This document shows, one piece after another, positions 23,430 to 37,711 of a stretch of DNA of 64,000 nucleotides. The notes under the pieces were generated by a model, which was not told the origin of the DNA, did not search any database, and was given only the letters and a program-made list of their open reading frames with translations. The stretch is taken from contig JALJEE010002407.1 in assembly GCA_023231475.1 (NCBI GenBank), forward strand, positions 1-64,000, in the 5' to 3' direction. The position numbers and the translations under genes were made by a program. Origin of the DNA: Seison nebaliae (taxonomy: Eukaryota > Rotifera > Pararotatoria > Seisonacea > Seisonidae). How positions within the stretch are numbered: the first letter of the stretch is position 1; each line of letters opens with the position of its first letter.

Positions 23430-26400
23430 CTAGTTTTTTTTATCAGTCTCACTATTTATTCCATCGTTCTACTGCGAATGAGAAAGCGAGATTGTGATGA
23501 ATTAAAGTAAAAAATGAACTTGAACAGCAGGAGCTCGTCGACGCAATATTCGTTCAGTCTCTGCCATGAAAGTCTCGATTTGGTCAATATCTTTCGCTAA
23601 TGTGGCCGATGGAATATTATTACTGGAACGATGAGATTATTATAAAAAAATTTTAATTTCAAAAATCACTTTAAGGAATTGATGGGTTGTTGATATGATT
23701 GATTATTCGTCGTTTGAAATGCAGTTTTGGTCGATGGGACATTCATCAATAATGATTGTAATTGTAGCCATCTCGCTTCAATACTTTTCATTCTTTCGAG
23801 AATTAACGTTGCATCAGTCGGTGATGATTTCTTCATAACTTCCTTCCCAACTTGTTGCAATCGTTCATATTGGGAACTTTTTGAATTCATTTCATCTTTT
23901 ACCTTATGATCGTTAAGTTATCAGAAGAAATCAGGTATTAGGTATTAACTAAATAACGAAAATAAACTCTAACTTGTTTTTGGGAGGATGTGTTCGATGG
24001 ATTTGCATTGAGTATTCCAGTCGAATTGTTGAACCAATTGGAGAGATCTTTATAATCGTCATGGAAAATTTTCACTTTGTCCACATTCTGTAGCCAAGTC
24101 GAATATTTCGAGGTGAAATCCTGATGGATTTTTTGCCAAGCGTTCCCTAATTCATCGAGAGTCGCTCTCAATCGTTTCGTTTCGTCATCCTCTTCTACCG
24201 TTTCTCTCATTCGTTCTCGATAACTGAGCAATTGTACCCCACGGTCTTGAGCCTTCTTTACGGCCGGTTCGAGACTCTTCATCGATTCTTCGATTTGGCG
24301 AAATTTGTTGTCTTGGACTGGCAGATCCTGTAACTCAGCCGTCGCATTCAAAGTGTCTAAACTCTGTCTCACGAATATGATGTAAAGACGAAGTTTGTCG
24401 ACGCATCGAATGAAATCGGTCGCATCGATATTATCACTTCCAATTTTCGTATTATAATTGGCATTCAATGATACGGAACCGTTTTCTTTCACTTGATAAT
24501 TCGACGTGGATTGAGGAACAGCGTTACCTAATGTATGAGCTGTGGCACTCGCATCATTTCCTGTTGCATGGACGTTAATATCGACGAGATTACTCGATTG
24601 TCCCGAAGTGTAAGCGCCGTTATTGGATTGATGTGTTTGGTAGAGCGGAACGGTGGCACCGGCCGGTTGAGGAATCGTATTCAAATTTGGAATATTCGCC
24701 AAATTCTGAACACCGCCCGGACCGACCGTTCTCATCGTACTTGTACTACCATCACCAGAAATATGAATGATTTGTTGGAATAATTGAGGGAGACCAACAT
24801 TCCATGGTATGGTTGGTTCATAAACATCTTGCTGATATAATGACGTGGTATCCATTCGTGGACTGATAACACCGCCACCTAAACGTTGTGTTGTGGTGGT
24901 ACTTCGAACCGTTTCAACTGCTCCATCTTGGACAATAGGTACACAAACTGCTTCCAGATTCATTGGTTCCATTTTGAGAAATTCCGAATTCGCTACTACA
25001 CTATTGGAAGTTTGGCGTTGTAATTGATGACGGACATGATTCGCTAATCGATCCCATCTCTCGTGAATGTAAGTGTAATTGTTACGATTGAGTGCAACGC
25101 CTTGCTGTTTCAATCGATCGATTTCACCGTTTAATCTTTGTATTTCTGATTTGTAAGTGTCTAACTCATTTTGGAGAATTCTCAACGAGTCTTTATCCAA
25201 TTCACTTTCTCGTAGTCGTCGTTCCAAATCGTCTAATTTATTCAACAACATTTGCTCCCGATCTTGATATTGGGCCAATAACGCCTCTCGGCGTTTTCTT
25301 TCACTTTCTTCCTCTTCTTCTCTACGACGTGCCTAAAACGGAAAAAAAATGATTAAATTACTCAAATATTAAATTTTTAAGTAAATTAATTTTAAATAAA
25401 TTTTAATTAAACTATTAAAATTTTTTTTAATATTTCCTAATTCTATGAAATTTCCTTAAATAGTTCAACTTATGGAAAACTATACCAATAGTAAATTATT
25501 ATTTACTTGACGATTTTTATTGTCCTGCAAATAATTGTAATTGAAGTCATTAATTTTCTTTTGTTCATTCTCTTTCGACGATGGAATAAATGTGGTGTGA
25601 CCAGAAAGATATGGTGCCGAATCGATCGATCTACTCATCACTGGAGTTGAGATTGGATGAGAATATGATGTAGTCGTTGTTCTGGAAGTTAATATTTGAC
25701 GATTGATTGCATTATATTCTTCGATATCGCCCATTCCATCCAATTGATTGTTTTCCATAATTCTCAATAAATTTCCATCATTTCTTCCCATATTGGAATC
25801 ATTTCGATCTTTCTGGAGATAAGATGCTAAATGGAAAGATGTTTTTGATCGAAATCCTTTCTCAAGAGTTTTCTTACGTGCTAAATGATTTGATTGATTT
25901 GATGATGTATTTCGCTCATTTCCATTATCATCATCCACATTCAACATCTTCAGATACAACAGAGCTCTCAAGTATTTGTTCTTGAGTTGTGTATCTTTCG
26001 AGAGAGTAAGATGAATTGGATCGAATTCATTTTGATTCTCAGTAGCCAGAGCCAAATCTTTTTCATTTTCTTCAACCTTCAAACTTTCCATCTTTTCCTT
26101 CAGATTATTAGATTTACTTTGAAAAGTTAAATGTCTGATATCTTTGTCTAATTCCAGATCAGATTGTGTGAGAATTTCTTCCAAGTTGTCAATTGATTTC
26201 TTCTTCTTCACTCTCTTCTTTGTTCGTTCTTTCTGATGAGATTTTGAGTTGGCGGAAGAAATAGAAGAGAATTGTTTATTCGAACTTGTTTTCATTTCAT
26301 CATAATTATTTATTTGAGTAGAAAGACTTTCGATGCAGGATGATGTATCTGAATAACTGTCCGTTTTTCCTAATGAATTTGTTAGATTCACCAAATTGTT

Positions 26401-26913
26401 TCTCTTGGATGAACTAGATAAATCTTCGACTTTATTCGATGATAACGATAAATGTTCCATCGTAAACGGTTTTATTGATGAGTCGCCAATACTAATACGA
26501 TATGATGGTGAAATTATTTCACTTAAATTTGAATTACGATTTTCATTCGTGTTGACAATTATCTTTTTCAATTTTTCATAATTCTCCGAAATCGAATTTG
26601 TACCTAAAGACGACACATATGACGGTTCATCATCATCATTCTTTGTATCATCATCAACACCGTTTTCAGTCGTTCCACTCTCAATGGTGATGGAGTTTGT
26701 AAGATTTTCTTCTTTTACTGAAGATTCTTTATCATTTTCAATCAATCGAGGCTTTCTCCTTCTTCCTCCTCTGCCTCCAACGGAAGAAGATGTTGCTGAT
26801 TTTCCTGAACTCGACGAGTGTTTATTTATCGTTGAATTTTCTGTATTAATTCGATTATCTCCGTTACTCGTCCTGATTCTTGCGTACAACTCCTCATTAG
26901 GCAGGTTAGTCAT
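23430..26913 (-). CDS. DMD: Dystrophin locus, block C: alternative start plus hinge and rod segment
   Basis: The first exon (26913-25498 or so) starts with ATG and encodes about 470 Ser/Asn/Lys-rich, probably disordered residues (MTNLPNEELYARIRTS...). It splices in phase 0 to an exon at about 25332 that begins ARREEEEESERKRRE, has a short coiled coil, then a Gly/Asn/Thr-rich hinge and a spectrin-like triple-helix segment (YIIFVRQSLDTLNATAELQ, ETKRLRATLDELGNAWQKI). Two more exons end in LRRRAPAVQ; after a 48-nt GTTCAT intron the frame closes as NDGINSETDKKN at 23430. Donors here are the least uniform in the window (GTAAAT, GTTAGA, GTGATT, GTTCAT). The same strand and order as blocks A and B, and the phase-0 acceptor that also fits block B's last donor, suggest that this is the 3' part of one dystrophin gene with its own promoter. 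No WW, EF-hand or ZZ domain follows. Confidence 0.6.
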
Positions 26914-29336
26914 TTAATTAACAAACACAAATACACTTAGACCAACAGGGAAGAGAATTTAGAATCAGAACAAATGGAACATTCTCAACAAAATAAGGAC
27001 GAAGCAAAATGTTCACTGCACAAATATCTGTCGATTGTGGGAATGGAAGGAAGGAAGGGAAGGAGAGTTGATAGTATGAGAATTACCAATAAATTAGTAT
27101 CGGAATAATAATTTGTTTGTGATTTGATAAGAAACATAATCATTCAATAATTGATGGGAAATGATATATAATAAATAATTATTCAATTTCAATTCTTTCC
27201 CTTGTGAAAAAGAAAGGAATTTTGAGAGGAATCGAGACCTTTATTCGACCTTTACACATCATCAGTCTCTGATATATTACCTGTCATTTATTCTTCCATT
27301 GTGGAATATGGTAAACTAACTGAATTCCAATTCCTTTGAGTAACGATATTTACATCCTTCTCCCTCTTAACAAGAACAACGAGAATACCGATCAATAAAA
27401 CAATGATCAGGAATTGTTTCGGATGAATTACGGTTTCTTTTCTTTTTTTCTTTATCAATTCACTTCTTCCTTCTAACAACTTCTCTAATACGTAAATCCT
27501 TATCAAATGATATGTAACAAGTAAATGTAATTAATACATTTCTCCTCGATACATTTCCGTGTGAGAGAAAAAGGAAAATAAAGTCAATTGACGAGATGTT
27601 TCCAAAATAAAGATTCCATCATTTTCAAACTAATTATTCTTCCCACTCCCTCTTTCCTCCGCACATCATTCCGTAGAGATAGAAATGCCTTCGAAAATTG
27701 AGGAAAAAATCCTGAACAAAGAACGTTAAGCATGACGACTACCTATACTCAAATATTGACGAACCTGACAACTTTCTCAACTCATTCTTCTTATCATTTC
27801 CTTATGGAGAAATATATAGAGATCCAATAACGTGCTAAGATATTGCAGAGAAATACCAAGCCCAAATTATCAACCGCAATTACTTCACACAATTTTTGAG
27901 AGTTCGGAGGTGTTCGGAAGAATATATCAATATGCAACTTTCCTTCTTATCTAAATTAATTCTTGCATATTATTCCTCTACTATGTACTATCATCTCATT
28001 GTCGTATCGTATCGAATGAAATAGCGAAAGAGAATAATGATTTCTCCTTATTTACTCGTGCTCTTATGGGAAGTGGAAATAAGACGTTGTGCTCATCGAA
28101 GAATAATGAACAATATTCATTCAACGACGACGTCAAAGATCAATAAAAATTGTATTTGCTCTAACAATCGAATATCAACTTAAGCACTTTTTAATTAATT
28201 GAGAGAATAATTAATAACATTTCATACCAATCTGTAAACTAAAAAAATAATCTTCTTAATTAACTTCAACAATTCTATAAGGGACAATGACATCAATGTG
28301 AAAAGATGAAGAGTTTTTGGGAAATTCAAATTTATTTCCATCAACCGTTTTCATGATAATTCTACTAAATACAATTATATAATATAATAACGGAAACTAG
28401 AGAAGTGAAAAATTTCTATACAATAATTTCCTGATAGATATTCCTCTGCACACTTTCACCAACTGTATATCTCGCACAATCTATACAGATTCTTATCATT
28501 TCCCCATTTATTATTTCTATATTTTCCATTAATTCTTTTCGTCGATAAGGGAAAAGCGGAAAAAAGAGAATAATTGTTAATTGGTAGAAGGAGAAACATT
28601 GAAAATTCAATAATATCTAGTTAAACGATTAAGGTAGGAAGGAAAATACGTAACATCGTCATGAAGTACGGAAACGACCATCTCACCATATTATTTACTA
28701 TCTGGACTTCATATCATAATTCATCCAATTACTAACTAATATGACATCGATAAAAAGTTTTATGACATTTCTGATTAGTTTTCATATTTCAAATTTACTC
28801 TTGCGTAATCGTAATGCACCAGATATTATGATTACTGTTTCTAATCATATTGCTCTTGGCCAAAAACAAAAAAAAAAGATAATTTGTGAATTTGATTATT
28901 CAAATTCTCCAAAAAATCATATGGAGGATGATTTCATCTATCACAAATCGAATGAGAAAATGAGATGAAATGAAGAATATGTAACATATGCTCACAATCT
29001 TTCAACAAGTTTCAAAATTACAAGAAAAAAGATACATGATGAAGATTAGTAATAAAAGAAATAAAATGAGTTCCATAATAATTAAGAAAAAAAAGAATTT
29101 ATTTCAACTTTCCTCATTATAGCCAAAAGGAACGGACATGTCTGCCATAAAACAAAAATTCTGATAAAACTGTTGCGTATGTCTCTATTAGTGCAACAAC
29201 AGACTGACCTTCTCTCGAAGGTCATTCTTATCATTTTTAATAGTTCAATTTTATTCTTTTCATATTCCTTCTTTCTCTGGACATGGTACATGTTAATTCT
29301 ATAGAAATAATATTTCCGATAAATTCTTCTCTCTGT
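26914..29336. other. Long intron or intergenic stretch between dystrophin blocks B and C
   Basis: About 2.4 kb of AT-rich sequence with no credible exon. If block B splices to block C at 25332, this is intronic and carries the promoter for the exon starting at 26913. Confidence 0.45.
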
Positions 29337-32300
29337 TCATCCAACATTGTTTTCCGTCAATGACGGTTCTTTCCAAATGGACTTCTAGTCCTTTTCAAAA
29401 AGGAAAACGAAAAAAAAACAAACATTTAATGTTCTCGCATTTGCTCGTTGCATCATGGCTTCGTTCTCTTTATCTTGCAACAATTTGTAACATCGTTCAA
29501 ATCGAAATAATGTCTGATTGACTTCCTGTTTCAATAGATCGATTGCCGAATTTATACCCGAATCTGTCGTTCGTTCCCATCTTCTTAATGTCTCCGCATT
29601 TTTACTCTGATCATCCAGTTCGTTAATTAATCGACGAACTTTCTCAATATCAGCCAATGCCATCGCTTCGTCGTCATCAACGGTCGGAGTGACGGGACGA
29701 TTTTCTCGTCGTTCCACCTTCTCCACCACAACATTCACTTCGTCCATCGTATCTTGAATACGACGTAATTCCAAATCTTTGTCCGACATTTTCTGCTCGA
29801 GAACTTTTTGACGTTTATCCAATCTCGTTTTCAAACGAGCCCAACGATCGTCTAAAACTCGTACTCGTTCCAAAGGTAATTGGAGAGCTTGACAGACATG
29901 TTGACTTGTTCCCATAAATCCCATGACATTACTCAAATTATATAAAGATCGACTCGTCTCATGAATGGATTCTAATTCATCATTTTCTAATCTTCTCATT
30001 TCACTGAGTCTGGTATGACACCATTCCATCTCATCTTGCAAATTAGCCACATTCGATGATATTGGTGATGATAATGCATTTAATCGTTGATCAGTTTCAT
30101 GTTCCACTTTATCCAACCATTCATGAGTGATACGATAATCGATATCAAATTGTTTAGCTAATCTCGTCGTTTTCTCAATATCTTGTTTGGCTCGAGTTGC
30201 TTTCGATCCCAATTCATTATATTTTTGTTTTAATTCATCAATATCTCTTGTTAATTGAGTGACATTTTCAACTTGTCGTTTATCACAAATTGATCGACCA
30301 ATTTTAATAACTGATTCAACTTCCGATTTAACTTCACTTAATTGATTATAAATTTTGAGACAAGCGTCTAATTTCTCTTGTAAATAATTGGGATCATCAG
30401 AAGTAATATCAGTCGCATAAGTGAAAGATGATTCGATTTCATTTAATCGACGTTGTATTCGATTGAAACGAATATCGAAATCACTTGGCTTTTGAAATCG
30501 TCGATATAAATCCTTCACTTCATCTAAACGATTCTTCAATCGATTCGATTCCAATAATTGATCTTTAATCAATTGATGTTTATGATGTTCTTCCATCGGT
30601 GTCCGTTGCTCATCCAATTGTAAAAGGTCGTTCAATTTAAGTAGACTCGTCTCATGAATTGTTAAATCGGCATCGATTCGTTCGGATTCTTGTGGAACAT
30701 CATTCGCTGACACTCCATCTTTTATTCGTTGATTCAAAATATTCTTCGTATCATCAATCCATTTGGAGATTGTTTGAAATTGTTTCTTTGTTATATCTAA
30801 TTGTCTCGCATTCGAATCCAAAGTATTCACTTGATGTTGAGCATTATCATGTAATTCATGCCATCGACTTGCTAATTTTTTCAAAATTTCTCGAACGATA
30901 TTTGGTAGAACTCCATATTGGACGAGATGAGAACCGATATCTTCCGCATTCCGTTTACTCTCCGCTGGATGATCTCGTACTAATCGTTCGATTTTCGATG
31001 CCGTCTCCTCTAGAATTCGACTGTCCTGACTATTCATAACGGAATTGGCATTGTGTAACAACGATTCCAATCGATCAAGATAATGTGAGACATCATTGAC
31101 ATGATTTCCAAATTCTTGCCATTTCTCATTCGCTTCAGTGATGGCACGATATCGTGCATCAACTCTCTTATGGAGATTCGTCCAATTCGTATTCAAAATC
31201 ATCAAATTCTTCGCTAAATCCGGTAAAGTACCAGCGGGAGCTGTAGAAAGAACTTGATTAACTTCTTGACTGACAGATTTGTATTCTGAGTCTTTCCGAT
31301 TAATTTCTTCTTTTAATTCTTGATATTTTCTAGTTTTACTTCGCAATTGTTCCACCGTTTCTGTCACTCCTTCGTCTTGTGGAACCATTTCCAATTTCGT
31401 ATTAATCCAATCGATCAATCGTAATAATCGATCATTCACTTGACGATTTTGTACATATGTACTATGTAAATGTGAATGAGTTGATTGAACTTCCACATCT
31501 AATCGTTTCCATCGTTCTTCCATATCAGTCACATCGTTCCGAATTCGTTCAGCAAATCGAGGCTCATTTTGAATTACTCCAGTGACATTTGAACCACCTA
31601 ATGTTATCCATTGTCGTGCGGTATCGATCAATGCGGTTACGGTTGGTTGAAGACGATTAAGGTCTTCTTGCATTCTTCCCACATCTTCCACTTTGGCTGA
31701 TAAGGGAACGTCGATATTGTTAGAGATTCCACTCAATGTCTTTTCCGCTCCATTTATCCAATTGACGATCTCGTCAAATTCATGTTGCCATTCACGTAAT
31801 TTTCTCGCTGCGTCTTGAGTCTTCCTCAATCGATCATTTATCACATTCGTCAAATCTTCCGTTCGTTGTTCGAGAGCACGAACTTGCTGATTTGGAGTAT
31901 CTCCACTTACCAGAGGTGATGATGTCAATTCTGGTGACCAGGTAATTGGCAAAGTGACATTCCTAACAACATCATCTGCTAATCGACGCAATCTTTCGAT
32001 TTGAGATTTGTGCTCATTCACTTGTCGCAATAGACCTCGATAAGAGATAGCAGCTTCGTCCAACACTGGAGCTTCATTCATGAAAAAACCATCATTCTGG
32101 ATTGCTCGTTCGATATCTCGGATCCATTTGGCGAACGAATCTCTCGCATTCACATATTGACCAACGAGCATCTCCTTGTAATTCTGTTCGGCCCTATCTG
32201 AAAATGGGAGAAAGAAAATGAAAAATTCAAATAATTTAAATTTTAAATAATTCGTTAAAATTAAAAAATTCCATATTTAATGGAATCGAAATAATCGATA

Positions 32301-33418
32301 GAAATGATGATCGAAAGAAATTATTTTCAGATGAAACCTGGAAGAATTGAAGAGATTTCAACCGATTGAAGATTCTCGAAAGAAGTCTTCAATTCCACTA
32401 AATTACTCGTATGAGTGTTGATTAGAGATTCATTGAAATAATTCGAATCCATTTCATTCACACAATTCAAATTTTTACGCCAATATTTCATTGACCTCAA
32501 TGCCGGTCTCGGCCACGTCACATCATCGATATGGTCCAATGGACCATATGGTGAGAATCGTGTTCCGTGTGCAATTTGATGGAAATCATCAGTAACGGCC
32601 ATTAAAATTCTCAAAAGACGACGTCCTTCCACATCCATTTGTCGTCGTTTTTCATCTTCTTCGTCTTGTAATCGACGACGCTCCTCCATTATCTTCTCCT
32701 CTCTCTTATAAGTTGATGTTGATTGTTGAGGCATTTCACGGACAGTCGTACGAATATAATGATATTCTTTATCACCTGCCGGATTGATCCGTTCTTCGAC
32801 GGTAACCGTCGAATTCTCTTGTTGTTCGTCACTATTGTTGTTGTTGTTGTTGTTGTTGTTTGGAATTGTTATGGATTTAGAAGTATTATAATCGAGATTG
32901 GATGATTGTAAATCGTAGAGAGATGTCGACGTTCTCTTATTGATATTATCCATGTGTTTATTCGTTATTTCTTTACCGTCGCCGGTGACGGTGATGGAAG
33001 TTGTGGAGGTGGGAAAACAACGTTGTATCAAAGTTTCGAATCGTTCATTCTGAACTGCTTTCTCTTCGTCAGTTAAATCCGTATAATTTTTAGTTATATG
33101 GTCGTTATTTTCGATGAAGTTATAGTCTTTCGATTTACTCCGTTGGAAACCTGATGAGCCGGTATTGGTGTGATTTGAACGATATATCGACGGTATTGGA
33201 TTATATTGATTATTGTGTCGATCATGATAATGATGATGATGATGTTGTCGTCGATGATGATATGGACTATGATGGTAAGTGGAATTGGCGAGATTGGTAT
33301 GTCGATCCATCAAACTACTACCGCGATGACGGAAACCGGACGAATATGACGGAATGATATTTCGAGTTGTCGTTCTCTCCTCATTGATCTCATGTACAGG
33401 AAAGAAGTATCGCGACAT
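29337..33418 (-). CDS. DMD: Dystrophin locus, block B: central spectrin-repeat rod
   Basis: An ATG exon (33418 to about 32330) encodes a disordered N-terminus with His-rich (HHRRQHHHHHYHDRH) and poly-Asn tracts plus a coiled coil. It splices by a GTTTCA intron in phase 1 to a 2.75-kb exon of about 920 residues made of spectrin repeats. This exon aligns colinearly with human dystrophin repeats around R8-R13: NDVPQESERIDADLTIHETS, YRRFQKPSDF, YNQLSEVKSEVESVIKIGRS and QKYNELGSKATRAKQDIEK all have clear counterparts in the same order. After a 39-nt GTTTGT...TAG intron the frame ends KSIWKEPSLTENNVG at 29337. The same donor is also in phase (0) with the 25332 acceptor of block C. So the block can be a separate short product or the middle of a full-length dystrophin. 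The rod spaces the actin-binding end from the membrane complex. Confidence 0.85.
32836..32865 (-). repeat. AAC/AAT trinucleotide tract encoding poly-Asn
   Basis: A run of AAC/AAT codons on the minus strand encodes nine Asn in the block B first exon. A His-coding CAT/CAC tract lies nearby at about 33225-33260. Both are low-complexity features of the isoform-specific N-terminus. Confidence 0.8.
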
Positions 33419-36400
33419 ATTTCACATGAAACTAGTTTTAGATGTCGTATGGTGAACACTAAGAGGAGAACGTTCTAATTTGCTTAATCAATACAATCTA
33501 TCAAATATCAGAGACGAATGGACAATAAATTTATTATTATTATGATGATGATCAATTCCCATAAATGAGTATCGATTCCTTCCCCTTCTTTTTTGAACAA
33601 CAACGTCTTCAGTATCGATTTATTTATTTATCAGAAATTTTCGAACGAACGAAAATTTCGAATCTCTATGAGAATATCGGTCAATTGTGTAGAAATTTAA
33701 AACGATTTTTTTCGTCTATTATAAAAACATTTCTCATCGCTACACTCACAGTGGGAGATCAAATTGTCGAAATCGCATTTAACGACACAATAACACTCAG
33801 ATACTTCACCAACAATCTTCTCAATTATCGAAAGAAAAATTTTTTCTCGTTTCTCTCATTTCATTATCATCATTCAATTCCTTAACAAATTATCTTTCTT
33901 CTCATCACTCGGGATTGGGATACTGTGAATTATTTCGAGATTTAATTGATACATCATAACTATGTCTCATAGAAAGATGATGGAAGCGGATTTGATAATA
34001 ATCACATCATTAACAACACGAGAAGATATTTCAACAATTAGAAATAACAATCGTAATTGACGAACCATTACGAACAATCGACGATGGAAGATGATGTATT
34101 TAAATCATTGTGTTTAACGTAACAACTTATTCGATATTGTCCTTCGACTTATCGCTTATTTATTTTAGTCTTAGAATGAATGAATGAATGAGTGATCGAT
34201 TGAATCATGAAATTTGGAGGAGAGTTTCAATTTCAAGAAATTTAACAATAAAAATTATTTTATTCAAATTATTTAAAATAAATCTATCTAATCTCCACAT
34301 TCGATTACATGAGAAGGGAAGTGGAAATTGATTTCTCTTCAACATCCACATCAACATCTCTGATAACAGAACGATTGATGAGGATCGATCAAAATTTTAA
34401 ATGATATTGAAATAATTCATTTCGATTACGTGTAGTAGAGAATGAATTACATTAATCTTCTTCTGATGACTATCCTTATTCTTCTCGTATTGATATTCAA
34501 TCTGAATAATTGATTTGTAGTAATTCCTTGAAAGAATTACTCGATCGAACAATAAAGGAATGTTGGAAACAATTACCATTCTCTTAATAAGATGTTGAAT
34601 CTGGTTCGATACGTTCCTTTACGAGAATCATTCGTGGAGAACATTCATTAAATACGGTTCACTTTCACAACGACATCACTTCCACTCTAAATATTTCTAT
34701 CGACTGTTAAACACCTCGGAAAGAAACTCTTCGAAAGATACAGAAGGAAATTTTCGATGTTCACTTAATTCTCCTCGTACATATTCGGGATTGTGGAGAT
34801 ATAACAACCTCCCATTAACCGTACACTTACACGAAGAGAGTTAATTCCTTCATATTTTCGAAGGTGAACAAATACTCCATTGTTTAACGGCTATCAACGA
34901 GAATATTGTGTGTAGTCACAGAACTAGACTGATTAAGATGGCCAGAAGTGAATTGCATCAAACTACTTCTCAAATCAAATCACATCAGCTGTATAACATT
35001 AACGATTGGCAGTTATTTACGATAGGACTAAATGTGCAGCATGGTCATGCATAATGGTAACATTGAGGACTGACATATACATCTCCCTCAAACCATTTAC
35101 CTTCTCTTACGATCTCGCTCTTAATTGCTTCATACTACGCTAAACATCTACAACTTTCATTGAATATGGTTGAGTGAAAATTGAAGGAATTAATCATGAA
35201 ATTATTTTGAAAGAATTACTCATTAAATGATTCGGAAAAGAATTCAAATGTTTTGTCTCATATTTTGATGAGACCACTACGACAACGACGAGAACGATGA
35301 TGATGATGAGATAAGATTTATTTATTTATTGACATTTGATCTTTTATTTCTATTCTTATTCCACACACGAAATATTCCCCTAAACAATTTGACGATTAGA
35401 GAAAGAATCTCGTGAGGTATCGAGATGTATCTGCCGGAGAGTAACATCTAAATATACATAAGAATAAATAGAAAGATACGTCGAAATAGAATTTATTTTT
35501 ATTGTGTTGGGGAGAAAAGTAAGCAAATTTATCGATTAACAAATCAAACGACGGATGATGACATACGGAAGAACTGAATGTGATTATTCCATTGTCTTTA
35601 AATCACGTTCATCTCGCACTCTCCCCACCACCCCCCAATGATTAGGGAGAGCCGCAAAAAGAATTCCAATACATCAAGTTGACTCCGAAATAATTCATCA
35701 TTCCCAGTTCGTTTCAGTGAGAACAATAATGGCATTTCTGGAGATGTTCATCAATTCATTTCCAGATAATGCATCAATTTATTGCAGATACTCCACACAC
35801 ATATATACACACACACACACAGGCCATTGTTGTGATAGAACATGTTATTCTAATGAAATATCATCATAATGGTAATGATGATGATGATGATGATAAGATG
35901 GAATGGAATGGATGGAACAAGGAGAATTATTATGATAATGTTCGATAGCATAAACGATTAGATGTTATTAAGTTTGAAAGAAACTATTTATTATAAAGTT
36001 ACTTAAGAAACAATAAATCGAATATAATGGAGAAGAAGACGAAGGAATTACTTATTTTCATATAACGATCCTTTAGAGGAATATAACGATATTTGAGGTA
36101 ATTCCCATTTGAAGAAGAGAAACGTAGAATAAACGTCGTTGATGGTTGTGGCTGAGATGTTTTCATTCTGAAAGAATGTTATCACAGAACGCTTATAGGT
36201 TGGGGGAAAGCATTCGAAACGACGCAGAAACAACGATAAATGAGATTTGTTATACATAATAATGCTCATGAACAAGGACGTCGATTATTATTAAATGATT
36301 CGACAAAATAATATTTCTTCCCATCTTCCTTCCTCCTCATCATCAACGTCACCTATACTATTATCAATATTTCTTCCCTTCATTGTTTTATATAAAACGA

Positions 36401-37711
36401 AAACGAACATATTTGACGAGGAGTTCTACAATAACAACAACAAAAACTTCTTCATATCAACGACCATTTGTGATTTGACAGTTGATACAGTTGGTCTGAA
36501 GGAGAGAACGTCCCTGAAAACCTTTCCGATAAGGAATATATGTTCAAATATAATAAATAAATTATCGATGAGAATGTTATACGTCAAGATGTCGATATGG
36601 ACGAAATTAATGTTCGAATTCGTACAACAGAAATATTTCCTCTCTTATTTTGAAGAAATCGTTTTGCTTAAACACTTATGATTAACTCAGACATTGATTC
36701 GACTGAAATTAAATTCTAATTAAAGTGAAGTCGCTTCGAAGAAGTTTTTGGGGAAAGTCATGTCGAATTTTATGTTACTATTTATATAATGATTACATCA
36801 TCAGTTAATAAGATTTATCTATAACTGTTTTATTGAATATTTTGAATACTTTTCATTTCAATTTGTCTTTTTGAGAAGTGGTCCCTCTTTTTTCGAGAGG
36901 TTATTATTGAATGGAAGAAAAGTTATTGAAGTTTTTCTCCAAGTTTTTTACTCCAAAAACAATAGGAGAAATTAGAATTAGATGGAGAGAATTAGATAAA
37001 CAAAGAAGAAATCAAGTTGAATTCACCTAAATATTTCTCGTAAAAATAATCGATGGATAATGCAAGAAATGGGATGAATAGAAAAATTCAATGAATTTTA
37101 TGATAGAATAGAATAAAAGGGGGGTAAAGATAATAGAAAGTCGGAAATCGAACTAATTCATATGAATTTATCGTTGAACTTCATCTCGACCTCATTGGCG
37201 TTTTATTGATTAATTGTTATCTATTCACTTTTATTCTTTTCTTCCTAATCGCTTCCTTTTTCCTTCTTCTTCCTCTTTTACAGATCTACATAATAAATAT
37301 TACACTACCATTACGGTATTGAACATGACTTCTTCAATTATACATCAACATAACTTGAAAATTATTTCACTTTTCCTTTCCTTTACCCCTCGCTCAATAT
37401 CTCCGTGTTCCTTCCAAAAATTTAATAATTCATTTAAAGGACTTTATGGTCGATTGACCGGAGAAGGTTGAAGGATCTTATAACTTTGTTTATTGTTTTC
37501 ATAATAGTCAAAATCTGTTCCTAAATATCCTTCAACATTTCACTTCCATTCATTCCTCCAAATTCCAGCCTACACGTCAAGAGAAACATCTGAACATATA
37601 TTTCTTTTCAATTCCTCTTTTTGGTGTTAGAAACATATGTTTCAATTTCATTCGATCATAATGGTGAACGATGTGAGAAAGATGGAAAATGGACCGAAAT
37701 AATAATAACCT
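33419..37711. other. Long intron or intergenic stretch between dystrophin blocks A and B
   Basis: About 4.3 kb without a credible exon. Open frames at 33565-33885 and 36295-36681 (plus) are low-complexity and lack homology. The right end abuts block A's last exon; the left end should hold the promoter for the exon at 33418. A (CA)n microsatellite lies at 35794-35821 and an ATG/GAT-rich patch near 35870. Confidence 0.45.
35794..35821. repeat. (CA)n microsatellite
   Basis: CACACACATATATACACACACACACACA, about 28 bp, in the large non-coding interval between dystrophin blocks A and B. Confidence 0.85.

Noticed and set aside
33565-33885. Plus-strand 106-codon frame
   Set aside because: Low-complexity AT-driven content, no domain and no splice partners; it lies in the 5' region of the block B exon on the other strand.
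36295-36681. Plus-strand 128-codon frame
   Set aside because: No recognisable motif or conserved neighbour exons; composition resembles the surrounding non-coding DNA.
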